DNA of 64,000 bases from contig CP102272.1 of the NCBI GenBank assembly GCA_025149125.1, positions 186,001-250,000 on the forward strand, given 5' to 3'. The position numbers and the translations under genes are program-made. Origin of the DNA: [Clostridium] asparagiforme DSM 15981. GTDB lineage: Bacteria; Bacillota; Clostridia; Lachnospirales; Lachnospiraceae. The notes below the pieces were generated by a model. The model had not been told where the DNA came from, made no database searches, and worked only from the letters and a program-made list of their open reading frames with translations. Shown here in pieces: positions 25,193 through 35,039 of this stretch. The first letter of the stretch is position 1. Each line of letters starts with the position of its first letter.

Positions 25193-26344
25193 CTACCCGT
25201 GCATGGAAAGGATCTCAAAGAACGCTTCAATGGCCTGCATGGAAGCGCCTAAAATGGGTGCGTCGCTGCCCAGGGTGGAGAGCAGGATCTCCTGGGAGTG
25301 GGTGATGGGCAGCACGATGTCCTTCATGATTTCCGGCATCAGGTAGGGCAGGGAATGGATCAGATGGGAGTTCAGTATGATCATCTCGCTGTTCATAAAG
25401 AAGATAATGTTGGACAATCCGATGGCCAGGTTGTGGATGAAGTGGTCCAATACATTTAAGGCGTCCGGGTCCTGCTTCTGGATCAGGTCGATGAACTGGT
25501 CGATGTCCATTAATGGAGTCCGGCGGTTGCGGTTGATCTCCTCCAACAGGGCCTGGTCCGAGCAATACTGCTCCCAGCAGCCGTATTTTCCGCAGGAACA
25601 CTGATGAGTTTCCCGGATATTCACCGTGTGGTGGCCCACCGCGTTGGCAAAGCCCAGATAGCCCCGCACCAGCTCGCCGCCGGTGATGATGCCGCAGGAG
25701 ATGACGTCCGTGATGCTGAGGACGGTCATTTCCCGGTATTGGGGGTATAGCCGGGACTCCATGGAGGCGGCCAGGTTTCCGTCGTTGTCAATGTAGACCG
25801 GCACGTGGTAGCGCTGGTCCAGCAGGGATTTGATGTCGATGTTGTGCCAGCCCAGCTTGGGGATGAAGCGGATCACCCCGTCTAAGTCGATGATGCCGCG
25901 GACGGCCAGACTGATGCCGATGAGTCCGTAGGGGCAGGGCGGAATCTCCTTGATGATCCGGTCGATCTCCTGGTAGAGCTGGCGGTAGACGCAGGCAAAT
26001 GCCGGTTCCGCGATGGAAAATGAGCGGCGCAGCAGGATTTCGTTGTTTAGGTCCGTCAGGATCAGCTTCACGGACTGTACGCCCATGTCCACGGAGATGC
26101 AGTAGCCCGCCCTGGCCGCCAGCGTCAGAATGATGGGCTTTCGACCCCCGCTGGAATCCCCGGTGGTGGTCTCCTCCACCAGCTTTAAGCTCATCCACTC
26201 CTTGACAATGGTGGAGACCGTAGCTTTGTTCAGCCCGGTCTCCTCGGAAATCCTGGCCCGGGAGATGTGTTTCTTGTTCAGTATGTGTTTGATAATGGTC
26301 AGCCGGTTGGCGGACCGGATATCCCTTGTCTGCGAAATCTTCAT
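25193..26344 (-). CDS. ROK-family transcriptional regulator (NagC/XylR type)
   Basis: Regulator of 383 residues with an N-terminal winged helix (SRARISEETGLNKATVSTIV at about 29-48). A ROK kinase-like sugar-binding domain follows, with the zinc-binding CSCGKYGCWEQYCS near 240-253. The frame begins at 26374. The ATG at 26344 is preferred because of the purine-rich GGGGG and the conserved MKISQTRDIRSANR opening. ROK repressors respond to sugars or sugar phosphates. No sugar operon is adjacent, so its target is elsewhere or is the cell-wall-binding protein gene downstream. Confidence 0.85.
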   Translation of the reverse strand: MKISQTRDIRSANRLTIIKHILNKKHISRARISEETGLNKATVSTIVKEWMSLKLVEETTTGDSSGGRKPIILTLAARAGYCISVDMGVQSVKLILTDLNNEILLRRSFSIAEPAFACVYRQLYQEIDRIIKEIPPCPYGLIGISLAVRGIIDLDGVIRFIPKLGWHNIDIKSLLDQRYHVPVYIDNDGNLAASMESRLYPQYREMTVLSITDVISCGIITGGELVRGYLGFANAVGHHTVNIRETHQCSCGKYGCWEQYCSDQALLEEINRNRRTPLMDIDQFIDLIQKQDPDALNVLDHFIHNLAIGLSNIIFFMNSEMIILNSHLIHSLPYLMPEIMKDIVLPITHSQEILLSTLGSDAPILGASMQAIEAFFEILSMHG

Positions 26345-26443
26345 GAAGAAAGCCCCCATTCTGCCTATGTTCATTTGACCTGTCTGGACACGGAGACAGT
26401 TACTGCCGTCTCCCGTATCACAACGGCCGCCCCTCCGCCGCGC

Positions 26444-26974
26444 CTAAATAAAATACTTCCGGAAACGGCCCCAGATATGCCGCTGCGCGTACAGGTAGGC
26501 CCGGTCGTAGAGCCAAAGGCCCGCCTGTCCGGCCAGAATCACCGCCGCCCACAGGAGCGGGGACGGGGAGGCCGCAAACAGCAGGTGCCAGAAGCCCGCC
26601 GTCACCGGCAGGTACATCAGATTGAAGAGCGCATACCGGAGCGCCGTAAATATCCATGGTTTTTGCAGCCCGGACGGCCAGCCGGCCATCAGGCGGTAGA
26701 GGGCCTCGGTCCCCAGGATGTACAGCCCCATGGCGGAAAATGATATCACATAAAATTTATTGGGAGCGGTCAGAAACCCAAGCAGCACGCTGGCCAGGTA
26801 AAAGGCCGCGCCGGTTCTCGGCCCGAACTCGCGGATCACGATTCCCACGAAATAGGAGGCCGCAGCCAGCAGAAACAGCGTATTGGTCTCGATGACGCCG
26901 CCCAACACCATACAGATTACGGAAAATGCCAGAAGCAGGCCGCAGAGCGCGACCCTTCTTGCCGTCACATGCAT
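26444..26974 (-). CDS. Membrane protein of unknown function
   Basis: Hydrophobic protein of 176 residues with about five to six membrane segments (for example [20 protein letters not shown] near 10-29 and [20 protein letters not shown] near 130-149) and a basic C-terminus. The arrangement resembles small ECF-type S-component or DUF-like integral proteins, but the family is not identified. GGGAGGGG ahead of the ATG at 26974 decides the start. It overlaps the end of the J-domain gene by 10 bases, so the three minus-strand genes from 28432 down form one operon. Confidence 0.7.
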   Translation of the reverse strand: MHVTARRVALCGLLLAFSVICMVLGGVIETNTLFLLAAASYFVGIVIREFGPRTGAAFYLASVLLGFLTAPNKFYVISFSAMGLYILGTEALYRLMAGWPSGLQKPWIFTALRYALFNLMYLPVTAGFWHLLFAASPSPLLWAAVILAGQAGLWLYDRAYLYAQRHIWGRFRKYFI

Positions 26975-27591
26975 GAACAGAGATCCCCTCCCATACACTC
27001 ACAGAGCGTGTCCGCCAGCCAAAGGTCGCAGCACATATTCCCGGTTCCGCAGGAGGAACCCATTCCATAGCCGCCGCCGTAGGGATTGCCCTGATATCTC
27101 CGGCTGGTCCAGGTGAGCTGGTTTAAGAGCTGGGCGTACTGCATGTTGCCCGGCTCCATGTTAACCGCCTGCTGGGCGTGTTCCATAGCCACGATATTGT
27201 TCCCGATGGAGGCGTTTGCCACCGCGCTGGTGTAGTACCACATAGAGGTACGGTTGGGCATCCGATTCAGCAGATTGATGGCTTCCTGGAAATGACGGCT
27301 GTTGATAAAGTTGATCACAGCCTGCATCTCCACATCCTGGGAGTTCCCGCCGCCCGTGGAGCTGCTGCCGCCATAGGAGTACGAGCCGCCTCCCTGGGCG
27401 CGCTGCTTCATGATCATGTCGTAGGCCTCCTGGACCTCCTTGAATTTTTCCTCCGCCAGGTCCGCCAGCGGATTGTTTACATTGGCATCGGGATGGTATT
27501 TCCTGCTCAAATCCCGGTAAGCCTTCTTTACCTCGTCGTCCGATGCGCTCTGGGGCACGCCCAGAACCTCATAGGGATTCTTTGTCATCAT
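26965..27591 (-). CDS. J-domain protein with cysteine-rich C-terminus
   Basis: Protein of 208 residues. The N-terminal J domain (about 4-68) has the intact HPD in [13 protein letters not shown], so it should stimulate a DnaK-type Hsp70. A Gly/Ser linker and a TPR-like helical region (about 85-165, with [15 protein letters not shown]) follow. A tail carries seven cysteines in the last 30 residues (pairs in NMCCDLW, CECMGG, CSCM) that could bind metal. DnaJ zinc-finger and substrate domains are absent, so it is not DnaJ itself. It overlaps the DUF5685 gene by 23 bases and the membrane protein gene by 10. Confidence 0.82.
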   Translation of the reverse strand: MMTKNPYEVLGVPQSASDDEVKKAYRDLSRKYHPDANVNNPLADLAEEKFKEVQEAYDMIMKQRAQGGGSYSYGGSSSTGGGNSQDVEMQAVINFINSRHFQEAINLLNRMPNRTSMWYYTSAVANASIGNNIVAMEHAQQAVNMEPGNMQYAQLLNQLTWTSRRYQGNPYGGGYGMGSSCGTGNMCCDLWLADTLCECMGGDLCSCM

Positions 27592-28432
27592 TTCCGTAGT
27601 CCTCTTTCTGTTCCGTTTTCTTTTGCTGTAGTTTTTTATACCGGTTCCAAACGCCGCCGTAGAGAATGTTGCGCAGAAGACCCGCGTCCTCCAGGCAGGG
27701 AAGCTGTTCGAATTCCCGGCAGCAGTCCGCGATCATCATGCACAGAATGGTGCGGATGCGCTCCTCAAAGTCCGGACGGCGGCTTAAATCCACCAGCGGG
27801 TTGTACCTGCCGGCCTTAAGGTCCTCCTCCAGATCCTCATAGGCGTCCATTAAATAGACAAATTTTCCAAGATAAAACCCCATCCGCCGCAGCGTGTTCT
27901 GCCAATGGTCCCGACGGAAGGCGAACAGCTCCGCGGTCACCCGGCCAAAGCAGCCGCTGACCAGGTCCAGATCGCGGCTGTTCTCCTGTTCCAGGCGGGT
28001 CAGCTTGTGAAGCTCCCGGGCGATCATGCGGCTCTGACGGGGATACCTGCGGGCGGCCCGGGCGGCTTTTCGTCTGAGCGCGGCCATTCCCAGGAGCGCC
28101 GGGGTGCTGCGCTCGTCCGCCCAGTCGTCCCGCAGATGGAAGTAGGCCAGCAGCAGGTTCATGTCCGCGGCGTATTGGGTGATCTCATTGCGCAGCATCG
28201 GCCGCTTTTTCAGGGGATGGACCTTACAGGCGTGGGATTCGGTCCGTCCGCCGCACTCGTAGAGGGAGGTCAAAAGAACGATGAGAAAGGTCATATCGTA
28301 GGTCAGGGTCATCTGACCGGCGGCGCCGTATTCCTCCTGCAGCGTTCTGCACAGACCGCAGTAGTAAGCCTTGTATTTGCGGAGCTCTTTGACCTTCAGC
28401 TCCGGTTCGCAAATTGTAACGTATCCAAACAT
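27569..28432 (-). CDS. DUF5685 family protein
   Basis: Protein of 287 residues, largely helical. The N-terminus [20 protein letters not shown] and a following YYCGLCRTL Cys pair define the family. Two acidic clusters, HLRDDWADE (about 110-118) and [14 protein letters not shown] (about 210-223), are reminiscent of the Asp-rich motifs of squalene/phytoene-synthase folds. Whether they are catalytic is unknown. An upstream frame start at 28489 lacks a site; GGAG precedes the ATG at 28432. Overlap with the J-domain gene suggests tight coupling. The high-coordinate side faces gdpP divergently. Confidence 0.72.
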   Translation of the reverse strand: MFGYVTICEPELKVKELRKYKAYYCGLCRTLQEEYGAAGQMTLTYDMTFLIVLLTSLYECGGRTESHACKVHPLKKRPMLRNEITQYAADMNLLLAYFHLRDDWADERSTPALLGMAALRRKAARAARRYPRQSRMIARELHKLTRLEQENSRDLDLVSGCFGRVTAELFAFRRDHWQNTLRRMGFYLGKFVYLMDAYEDLEEDLKAGRYNPLVDLSRRPDFEERIRTILCMMIADCCREFEQLPCLEDAGLLRNILYGGVWNRYKKLQQKKTEQKEDYGNDDKESL

Positions 28433-28528
28433 AATTTCACTCCGTCGAAACCGGCCGTGTCCGGCCGGCAGTGTACCGCGCCTGCCCATTGCCCCCCTAA
28501 GCCTGAACGAAATTGGCTAAGTGTTCCT

Positions 28529-28558
28529 ATTATAGCATAGGCGGTTGAGGTTTCACAA
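28529..28558 (-). promoter_or_regulatory. Promoter of the DUF5685 operon
   Basis: On the minus strand TTGTGA (28553-28558) and a perfect TATAAT (28529-28534) are 18 bases apart, about 97 bases upstream of the start codon. Confidence 0.55.
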
Positions 28559-28627
28559 GGGATCATTTGTTGGGGAGGCGGGCTTAAGCGGCGTTCGTCA
28601 TTTTAAATAGACGAAAAGCCCGTTCTG

Positions 28628-28636
28628 TGGTATACT
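28628..28636 (+). promoter_or_regulatory. Extended -10 promoter element of gdpP
   Basis: TGG followed by TATACT (28631-28636) makes an extended -10 about 47 bases ahead of gdpP. The -35 is weak. Confidence 0.5.
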
Positions 28637-28682
28637 GTTTAAGATAGGCGTATTCCGATCGTTTATTTATTGGAGGAAGACT

Positions 28683-30728
28683 ATGAAAGAGAAAGTAAAG
28701 GTACGGGGGAAATTCCGCCTGTACTTACAGTGGCCGCTGTATCTGTCGGCGCTATTCATTATAATGGGCCTGTTCGTTGGGCTGGTTTCGGTCAAGGCGG
28801 GCATCATTGTGTCCTCGTTCACGGTAGTCTATGTTGGAATTGCGCTGTGGATCTATTTTTCCCGCAAGCGCGGCATCGCCGCGGCCATGGTGGAGTTTGC
28901 CGCCGCCTACAACCAAATGCAGCTGCAGGTGATGAACGAGATGCTGGTGGCCTACGCGGTGGCGGATGAAAACGGCCGCCTGCTGTGGATGAACCGGGAA
29001 TTTGTGCGCATCATGGGCGGCGAGAAATCCGCGCCCAAGAACCTTCTGACCCTGTTTCCCGAGATCAAGCGGGAACAGCTGGCCACCGGAGGCGACGTGG
29101 TGACCCTGCACAGCTCCTACGGGGACCGGAACTACCGCATCGACCTGCACCAGGTCAGCGTCACCAGGACCGGGGAGGGCGAGGAAGCGCTTCCGGCCGT
29201 CTTTGATTCGGAAGTGACCGCGGTGTACCTGCTGGACGAGACTCAGACCCTCAAGTACATGCAGCAGATCAACGACCAGAAGCTGGTGGCCGGGCTCATT
29301 TACCTGGACAACTACGATGAGGCGCTGGAGAGCGTGGAGGAAGTGCGGCGCTCCCTGCTGACCGCCCTCATCGACCGCAAGATCAACAAATATATCGCCG
29401 GTATGAACGGCATCGTGAAAAAGATGGAGAAGGACAAATATTTCTTTGCCATCAAGCAGCAGTACATTCCCAGGATCCAGGAGGACCGGTTCTCCATTCT
29501 GGAGGACGTAAAGACCGTCAACATCGGCAACGACATGGCGGTGACCCTGAGCATCGGGATCGGTATGAACGGCGACACCTACAGCCAGAACTACGAGTAT
29601 GCCAGAACCTCCATCGACATGGCCCTGGGCCGCGGAGGCGACCAGGCGGTGGTGAAGGATGCGGATAAGATTCAGTATTACGGCGGCAAAGCCCAGCAGA
29701 TGGAGAAGACCACCCGGGTGAAGGCCCGCGTGAAGGCCCACGCCCTCCGGGAACTGATGGAAAATAAGGACCGGCTGCTGATCATGGGCCACCGGCTGTT
29801 GGATATCGACTCCTTCGGCGCGGCGGTGGGCATTTACCGCATCGCCATGGCCATGAACAAGAAAGCCAATATCGTGGTCAACGAGGTGACCTCCTCCGTG
29901 CGCCCCATGATGGAGCGTTTTACGGGCGGGAGCGAATATCCGGAGGATATGTTCCTCACCGGCCCCAAAGCCGCGGAGCTGGTGGACGGCGGCACCATGC
30001 TGGTGGTGGTGGATGTGAACCGCCCCAGTATCACCGACGAGCCGTCGCTTTTGAAGCTGATCAAAACCATTGTGGTGCTGGACCATCACCGGACCAGCAG
30101 CGAGATTATCGACAACGCGGTGCTCTCCTACGTGGAGCCCTACGCGTCGTCCGCCTGTGAGATGGTGGCGGAGGTATTGCAGTACATCATGGACGGGATC
30201 AAGGTACGGCCGGCAGAGGCGGACGCCATGTACGCCGGGATTGTGATTGATACCCAGAATTTTACAAATCAGACGGGCGTGCGCACCTTTGAGGCAGCCG
30301 CCTACCTGCGCAGAAGCGGCGCGGACATCACCCGCGTGCGCAAGCTGTTCCGCGAAAATATGGTGGACTACCAGGCCAAGGCCGAGGCGGTCCGGCTGGC
30401 GGAGGTCTATATGGACTCCTTCGCCATCAGCGTGTGTCCCTCCGACGGACTGGACAGCCCGACCATCATCGGCGCCCAGGCGGCCAACGAGCTTCTGGAG
30501 ATCCGGGGAATCAAGGCTTCCGTGGTGCTCACGCCCTACAACGGCGTGATTTATTACAGCGCCAGGTCCATTGACGAGGTCAACGTGCAGGTGATGATGG
30601 AGAAGCTGGGCGGCGGCGGACACCGCACCATCGCCGGGGCACAGATCCCGGACATCACCGTGGAAGAAGGCAAAGAACGCCTGAAAGCAGTGATCCGGCA
30701 GATGCTGGAGGCAGGCGAAGTATCATAA
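28683..30728 (+). CDS. gdpP: Cyclic-di-AMP phosphodiesterase GdpP
   Basis: Membrane protein of 681 residues with the full GdpP order: two N-terminal membrane segments (about 15-62), a PAS-like domain (about 75-150), a degenerate GGDEF domain (about 175-315), then DHH (about 345-500) and DHHA1 (about 580-665). Catalytic metal motifs are visible in MGHRLLDIDSFGAA, VVVDVNRP and VVLDHHRTSSE, and the DHHA1 signature GGGGHRTIAGAQ is near the end. It degrades c-di-AMP, which controls potassium and osmolyte homeostasis and beta-lactam tolerance. GGAGGAAG supports the ATG. It starts the conserved gdpP-rplI-dnaB block. Confidence 0.94.
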   Translation: MKEKVKVRGKFRLYLQWPLYLSALFIIMGLFVGLVSVKAGIIVSSFTVVYVGIALWIYFSRKRGIAAAMVEFAAAYNQMQLQVMNEMLVAYAVADENGRLLWMNREFVRIMGGEKSAPKNLLTLFPEIKREQLATGGDVVTLHSSYGDRNYRIDLHQVSVTRTGEGEEALPAVFDSEVTAVYLLDETQTLKYMQQINDQKLVAGLIYLDNYDEALESVEEVRRSLLTALIDRKINKYIAGMNGIVKKMEKDKYFFAIKQQYIPRIQEDRFSILEDVKTVNIGNDMAVTLSIGIGMNGDTYSQNYEYARTSIDMALGRGGDQAVVKDADKIQYYGGKAQQMEKTTRVKARVKAHALRELMENKDRLLIMGHRLLDIDSFGAAVGIYRIAMAMNKKANIVVNEVTSSVRPMMERFTGGSEYPEDMFLTGPKAAELVDGGTMLVVVDVNRPSITDEPSLLKLIKTIVVLDHHRTSSEIIDNAVLSYVEPYASSACEMVAEVLQYIMDGIKVRPAEADAMYAGIVIDTQNFTNQTGVRTFEAAAYLRRSGADITRVRKLFRENMVDYQAKAEAVRLAEVYMDSFAISVCPSDGLDSPTIIGAQAANELLEIRGIKASVVLTPYNGVIYYSARSIDEVNVQVMMEKLGGGGHRTIAGAQIPDITVEEGKERLKAVIRQMLEAGEVS

Positions 30729-30755
30729 ACATTTTTTGAAAGGAAGTTGAGAATT

Positions 30756-31202
30756 ATGGATATCGTATTATTAGAGGACGTTAAGGCACTGGGCAAAAAG
30801 GGACAGATCGTCAAGGTAAACGACGGCTACGCCCGCAATTTCATCCTGCCCAAGAAGCTGGGCGTGGAGGCCACCTCCAAGAACTTAAACGACTTAAAGC
30901 TGCAGAAGGCCAACGACGCCAGACTGGCTGCTGAGCAGCTGGCGGCGGCCAGGGAGCTGGCCAAGAAGGTGGAGGCGAGCCCCGTGACCGTTTCCATCAA
31001 GGCGGGCGAGGGCGGACGGACCTTCGGTTCCGTTTCCACCAAGGAGATCGGCAAGGCGGTGAACGACCAGCTGAAGCTGGACATCGACAAGAAAAAGATG
31101 GTTTTGACCGACCCGATCAAGACACTGGGGACCTTCGAGGTTCCGGTGAAGCTTCACAAGGACGTGACCGCCAAGCTGACCGTTAAGGTTGTGGAGGCCT
31201 GA
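30756..31202 (+). CDS. rplI: 50S ribosomal protein L9
   Basis: Standard L9 of 148 residues. It begins [20 protein letters not shown] and contains [16 protein letters not shown] (about 23-38), the N-terminal rRNA-binding signature. A long connecting helix and the C-terminal domain with [13 protein letters not shown] follow. An in-frame TTG at 30747 is ignored because AAAGGAAG is spaced for the ATG at 30756. It lies 27 bases after gdpP and 20 before dnaB, the usual Firmicutes order. Confidence 0.97.
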   Translation: MDIVLLEDVKALGKKGQIVKVNDGYARNFILPKKLGVEATSKNLNDLKLQKANDARLAAEQLAAARELAKKVEASPVTVSIKAGEGGRTFGSVSTKEIGKAVNDQLKLDIDKKKMVLTDPIKTLGTFEVPVKLHKDVTAKLTVKVVEA

Positions 31203-31222
31203 CAGACAGGAGAGATGGAGAC

Positions 31223-32581
31223 ATGGATGAAACGCTGATGAAACGGGTGCTGCCGCACAGCATTGAGGCGGAGCAGTCGGTTATCGGCTCCATGCTGATG
31301 GACCGGGAGGCGGTGATCGCCGCCTCGGAAATCATCGTGGGAAGTGATTTTTACCAGCACCAGTACGGCGTGATGTTTGACGCCATGGTGGAGCTGTTCA
31401 ACGAGGGAAAGCCGGTGGATCTGGTCACGCTCCAGGACCGCCTGAAGGAGAAGGACGTGCCTCCCGAGGTCAGCAGCCTGGACTTTGTCCGGGACATCGT
31501 GACCATGGTGCCCACCTCGGCCAATGTGAGAAGCTACGCCCAGATCGTTCACGAGAAAGCGGTGCTGCGCAAACTGATCCGCACAACGGAGGAGATCGCC
31601 AACACCTGTTACGCGGGCAAGGACCCGCTGGAGGACATTCTGGCCGACACGGAGAAGCAGATTTTCAATCTGCTGCAGAGCCGTAGCACCCAGGACTTTG
31701 TGCCCATCAAGCAGGTGGCCATCAACGTGCTGGAGAAGATCGAGGAGGCCTACAAGACCCAGGGCACGGTTACCGGCGTTCCCACCGGGTTTATCGACCT
31801 GGATTACAAGCTGTCCGGCTTCCAGCCCTCGGACCTTGTGCTCATAGCCGCCCGCCCTTCCATGGGAAAGACGGCCTTTGTTTTGAATGTGGTGGACCAC
31901 GTTGCGGTGCGCAAGAAGCTGCCCTGCATGGTGTTCAGTCTGGAGATGTCCAAGGAGCAGCTGGTCAACCGTATGCTCTCCATGGAATCCAACGTGGACG
32001 CCCAGAAGCTTCGGACCGGTTCCCTGACGGATTCGGACTGGGACGCGGTGGTGGAGGGCGTGGGAATCATCGGCAACGCCAAGCTGGTGATCGACGACAC
32101 GCCGGGTATTTCCATTTCCGAGCTGCGCTCCAAGTGCCGGAAGATGAAGCTGGAACACGGCCTGAGCATCGTGATCATCGACTATTTACAGCTGATGAGC
32201 GGCAGCGGAAAGGGCGGTAACGACAACCGGCAGCAGGAGATTTCCGAGATTTCCCGTTCCTTAAAAGCCCTGGCCCGTGAGATGCACGCGCCGGTGGTGG
32301 CGCTGTCCCAGCTGTCCCGCGCCTGTGAGACCCGTACGGACCACCGCCCCATGCTTTCGGACCTGCGTGAGTCGGGCGCCATCGAGCAGGACGCCGACGT
32401 GGTTATGTTCCTTTACCGCGACGACTACTACAATAAAGACACCGAACACCCCAACGAGGCGGAGGTAATCATCGCCAAACAGCGTAACGGCCCCATCGGT
32501 ACGGTGACGCTGATCTGGAAGCCGGAGTACACGAAGTTCGTGAACGCCACCCGGCCCCAGGGAGATGGGGCGGGAGAATAA
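31223..32581 (+). CDS. dnaB: Replicative DNA helicase DnaB
   Basis: Hexameric 5'-3' replicative helicase of 452 residues. The N-terminal helical domain starts LPHSIEAEQSVIGSMLMD (about 9-26) and the RecA-like domain follows from about 180. Visible are Walker A ARPSMGKTAF (about 211-220), Walker B VIIDYLQLM (about 317-325), SQLSRACETR (arginine finger region), DLRESGAIEQDADVVMFLYR and the final GTVTLIW. AGGAGAG precedes the ATG. There is no intein or other insertion. It acts at the replication fork together with primase. Confidence 0.97.
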   Translation: MDETLMKRVLPHSIEAEQSVIGSMLMDREAVIAASEIIVGSDFYQHQYGVMFDAMVELFNEGKPVDLVTLQDRLKEKDVPPEVSSLDFVRDIVTMVPTSANVRSYAQIVHEKAVLRKLIRTTEEIANTCYAGKDPLEDILADTEKQIFNLLQSRSTQDFVPIKQVAINVLEKIEEAYKTQGTVTGVPTGFIDLDYKLSGFQPSDLVLIAARPSMGKTAFVLNVVDHVAVRKKLPCMVFSLEMSKEQLVNRMLSMESNVDAQKLRTGSLTDSDWDAVVEGVGIIGNAKLVIDDTPGISISELRSKCRKMKLEHGLSIVIIDYLQLMSGSGKGGNDNRQQEISEISRSLKALAREMHAPVVALSQLSRACETRTDHRPMLSDLRESGAIEQDADVVMFLYRDDYYNKDTEHPNEAEVIIAKQRNGPIGTVTLIWKPEYTKFVNATRPQGDGAGE

Positions 32582-32710
32582 ATTTGTTAAGAATATGCCG
32601 GGAGTTCTGAAGATGAGTTCAGAAATTACCGGCTTATTTTTATGATTCATTGAAAAAATCGGGGGAGGAGGACAAGATGCACAAAGGATTGTAAAATAAT
32701 AAAAAAGATA

Positions 32711-32739
32711 TTGACAATATGACGGCGGTGTTTTATATT
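32711..32739 (+). promoter_or_regulatory. Promoter of the second GntR gene
   Basis: TTGACA (32711-32716) and TATATT (32734-32739) with a 17-base spacer, about 64 bases upstream of the regulator gene. Confidence 0.8.
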
Positions 32740-32742
32740 TAA

Positions 32743-32769
32743 GTTGTAACTTATGGGACAAGTTACAAC
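32743..32769. promoter_or_regulatory. GntR operator overlapping the transcription start
   Basis: GTTGTAACTT (32743-32752) and AAGTTACAAC (32760-32769) form a perfect 10-bp inverted repeat with a 7-base spacer. It begins four bases after the -10, the classical position for autorepression by the adjacent GntR protein. Confidence 0.8.
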
Positions 32770-32802
32770 CAACAAGAACGGAAAATCGGAGGACTCCTAA
32801 AC

Positions 32803-33522
32803 ATGAATATCATTGAGAAGAACAACCTTGTGGACGAGGCTTACAACCAGCTGCTTCAGATGATCGCCAGCGGCGAGTGGGTGGAGGGGAGCAAGCTTCC
32901 GTCGGAAAGCCAGCTCTGCGAAACTCTGGGGGTGAGCCGGAACACGGTAAGGGTTGCACTCAGCAAGTTAAACGCCCTGGGCCTCATAGAGAGCCGCCAG
33001 GGTTTCGGATACAGCGTTCGGAATTTGAATATCGGCATTTACTTAAACTCCATGCTTCCCACCATGCTGCTGCACTCCCGGGACTTGGAGAGCATCACGG
33101 AATTCAGGATCGGGGTGGAGAGCGAGGCGGCAGCAGTGGCGGCTGAACGGGCCACTGCGGAGGACTTAGAGCGGATGCGGGTGGCCTGCGAGAAGGCGGA
33201 GGCCCACATGGGCGACCCGGATATGTTTGCAAAATACGACATGGAATTCCACCGGGCGGTGGCGGAGGCGTCCAAGAACCAGCTGTTTATCAAGGCGGCG
33301 GAGATGCTGGAGTCCATGTACACCGTCTGGCTCATGGGCCTGCTGCGCACCCACGGTATGGAGAAGAGCCATGTGTTCCATTACAATATTTACCGTTCCA
33401 TTGCCAATAAGAAGGGGGACGACGCCAAGCGGTATATGACTGAGCACATGGAGGATGTGCTTCGGAAGGTGAGAATCGACAACGAGCGAAAGAGAAAGTT
33501 AAAGGAGAAGACAGAGCAGTAA
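32803..33522 (+). CDS. GntR-family (FadR/FCD subfamily) transcriptional regulator
   Basis: Regulator of 239 residues with a winged helix at about 10-75 (CETLGVSRNTVRVALSKLNA) and an FCD ligand-binding domain at about 95-225 (metal-type FHRAVAEAS and late HVFHYNIYRSI). CGGAGGA precedes the ATG. It heads the operon with a ribose-type ABC importer, the Tm-1-like pair and an aldolase, and should be the substrate sensor of that locus. The operator GTTGTAACTT-N7-AAGTTACAAC lies just upstream. Confidence 0.88.
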   Translation: MNIIEKNNLVDEAYNQLLQMIASGEWVEGSKLPSESQLCETLGVSRNTVRVALSKLNALGLIESRQGFGYSVRNLNIGIYLNSMLPTMLLHSRDLESITEFRIGVESEAAAVAAERATAEDLERMRVACEKAEAHMGDPDMFAKYDMEFHRAVAEASKNQLFIKAAEMLESMYTVWLMGLLRTHGMEKSHVFHYNIYRSIANKKGDDAKRYMTEHMEDVLRKVRIDNERKRKLKEKTEQ

Positions 33523-33551
33523 GAAGTAAAAGGAGGGGGAAAAGGGAGAAA

Positions 33552-35024
33552 TTGCTTGAATTCAGGGGAATCGGCAAATATTTTCCAGGGGTTAAGGCAT
33601 TGGATGACGTGAGCTTTGATTTGTATCCGGGGGAGGTTCACGTCATCGTGGGGGAAAACGGCGCGGGCAAGTCCACACTGATGAAAGTGTTGTCCGGCGC
33701 CTACACGGCGGACGCGGGGGAGATTCTTCTGGAGGGGAAGCCCATCACGCGGAACTCTCCCCGGATTTCCGAGGAACTGGGGATCCGCATGATCTACCAG
33801 GAGCTGAATCTGGTGCCGGAGCTGTCCATTGCCAGCAACGTCTTTCTGGGACATGAGCTGAAGAAGGGTTTTTTTGTGGACAAGCGGGCCCAGGAGGCCA
33901 AGGCGGACGAGCTGCTTCGGGACATGGGGATTCAGGTGGATTCCCGGACGCTGGTGAAGAACCTGGGGGTGGGGACCCAGCAGATGGTGGAGATTGCCAA
34001 AGCGCTGTCCAAGAATGCGAAGATCATCGTGTTTGACGAGCCTACCAGCTCCCTGACGGATTCGGAGATCCGCGAGCTGTTTCGCATCATCGGGCTTCTG
34101 AAGCAGCGCGGCGTGGGAATGTTCTATATCTCCCACCGGCTGGAGGAGCTCTTTGAGATCGGCTCCAGGGTCACGGTGATGCGGGACGGGAAGCATATTC
34201 TGACCGAGGACATTCAAAACATGGATATGACCCGGGTCATTGAAGGGATTGCGGGGCGCAAGATTGAAAACCTGTATCCCCATACCCGCAAGGAGGCGGG
34301 GGAGGCGCTGCTTGAGATCCGCGGCCTGTCGGGGGAACGGTTTGAGGATGTGTCCATGACGGTGCACGCGGGCGAGATCGTGGGCGTGTCCGGGCTGGTG
34401 GGGGCCGGCCGGACGGAGACCATGCGGGCCGTGTTCGGCATCGATTCCTACCGCGCCGGGGAGGTGCTTGTGGATGGGAAAAAGGTTCCCAGGAACAGTC
34501 CGGAAAAGGCGGGGCGCATGGGGATGTGCCTGCTGCCTGAGGACCGGAAGGTGGAGGGGCTGGCGCTGCCGCTGAGTATCCGCGAAAACAGCGTGATTTC
34601 GTCTTTGAAGCTTCTCAATCCGGGGGGGATTGTGAAGCGGGCGCAGGAAAAGACAAAGGTCCAGGAGTACATGGACCGCCTGTCCATCGCGGCGTCCACC
34701 ATGGAAAAGCTGGCGCGTTTTCTCAGTGGAGGCACCCAGCAGAAGGTGGTCATTGCCAAGTGGCTCATGTCCAAATCCCGGGTATTCATATTTGACGAGC
34801 CGACCAGGGGAATCGACGTGGGCGCCAAGAGCAGCATCTACGAGCTGATGGACGAGCTGGTCATGCAGGGAGCTGCCATTCTCATGGTATCCTCGGATTT
34901 GCAGGAGATACTGGGGATGAGCGATCGGATCTACGTGATGTCGGGGGGCAGCGTAGTCGGGGAGATCGACGGCAGCGAGGTGGAGCAGAGCATGGTTTTG
35001 AACCTTGCGTTCTCCAATGTTTAG
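33552..35024 (+). CDS. Sugar ABC transporter ATP-binding protein (RbsA/MglA type)
   Basis: Duplicated ATPase of 490 residues typical of CUT2 importers. The first domain has Walker A GENGAGKSTLMK (about 36-47), signature LGVGTQQMVEIAKAL and Walker B IIVFDEPTS. The second domain has a degenerate Walker A (GLVGAGRTETMR), signature LSGGTQQKVVIAKWL and IFDEPTRGIDVG. The start is a TTG at 33552 with a strong purine-rich site (AGGAGGGGG) upstream. No ATG fits the domain start. It energises the two permeases that follow. Confidence 0.93.
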   Translation: MLEFRGIGKYFPGVKALDDVSFDLYPGEVHVIVGENGAGKSTLMKVLSGAYTADAGEILLEGKPITRNSPRISEELGIRMIYQELNLVPELSIASNVFLGHELKKGFFVDKRAQEAKADELLRDMGIQVDSRTLVKNLGVGTQQMVEIAKALSKNAKIIVFDEPTSSLTDSEIRELFRIIGLLKQRGVGMFYISHRLEELFEIGSRVTVMRDGKHILTEDIQNMDMTRVIEGIAGRKIENLYPHTRKEAGEALLEIRGLSGERFEDVSMTVHAGEIVGVSGLVGAGRTETMRAVFGIDSYRAGEVLVDGKKVPRNSPEKAGRMGMCLLPEDRKVEGLALPLSIRENSVISSLKLLNPGGIVKRAQEKTKVQEYMDRLSIAASTMEKLARFLSGGTQQKVVIAKWLMSKSRVFIFDEPTRGIDVGAKSSIYELMDELVMQGAAILMVSSDLQEILGMSDRIYVMSGGSVVGEIDGSEVEQSMVLNLAFSNV

Positions 35025-35039
35025 GCGAGGAGGGGGATT

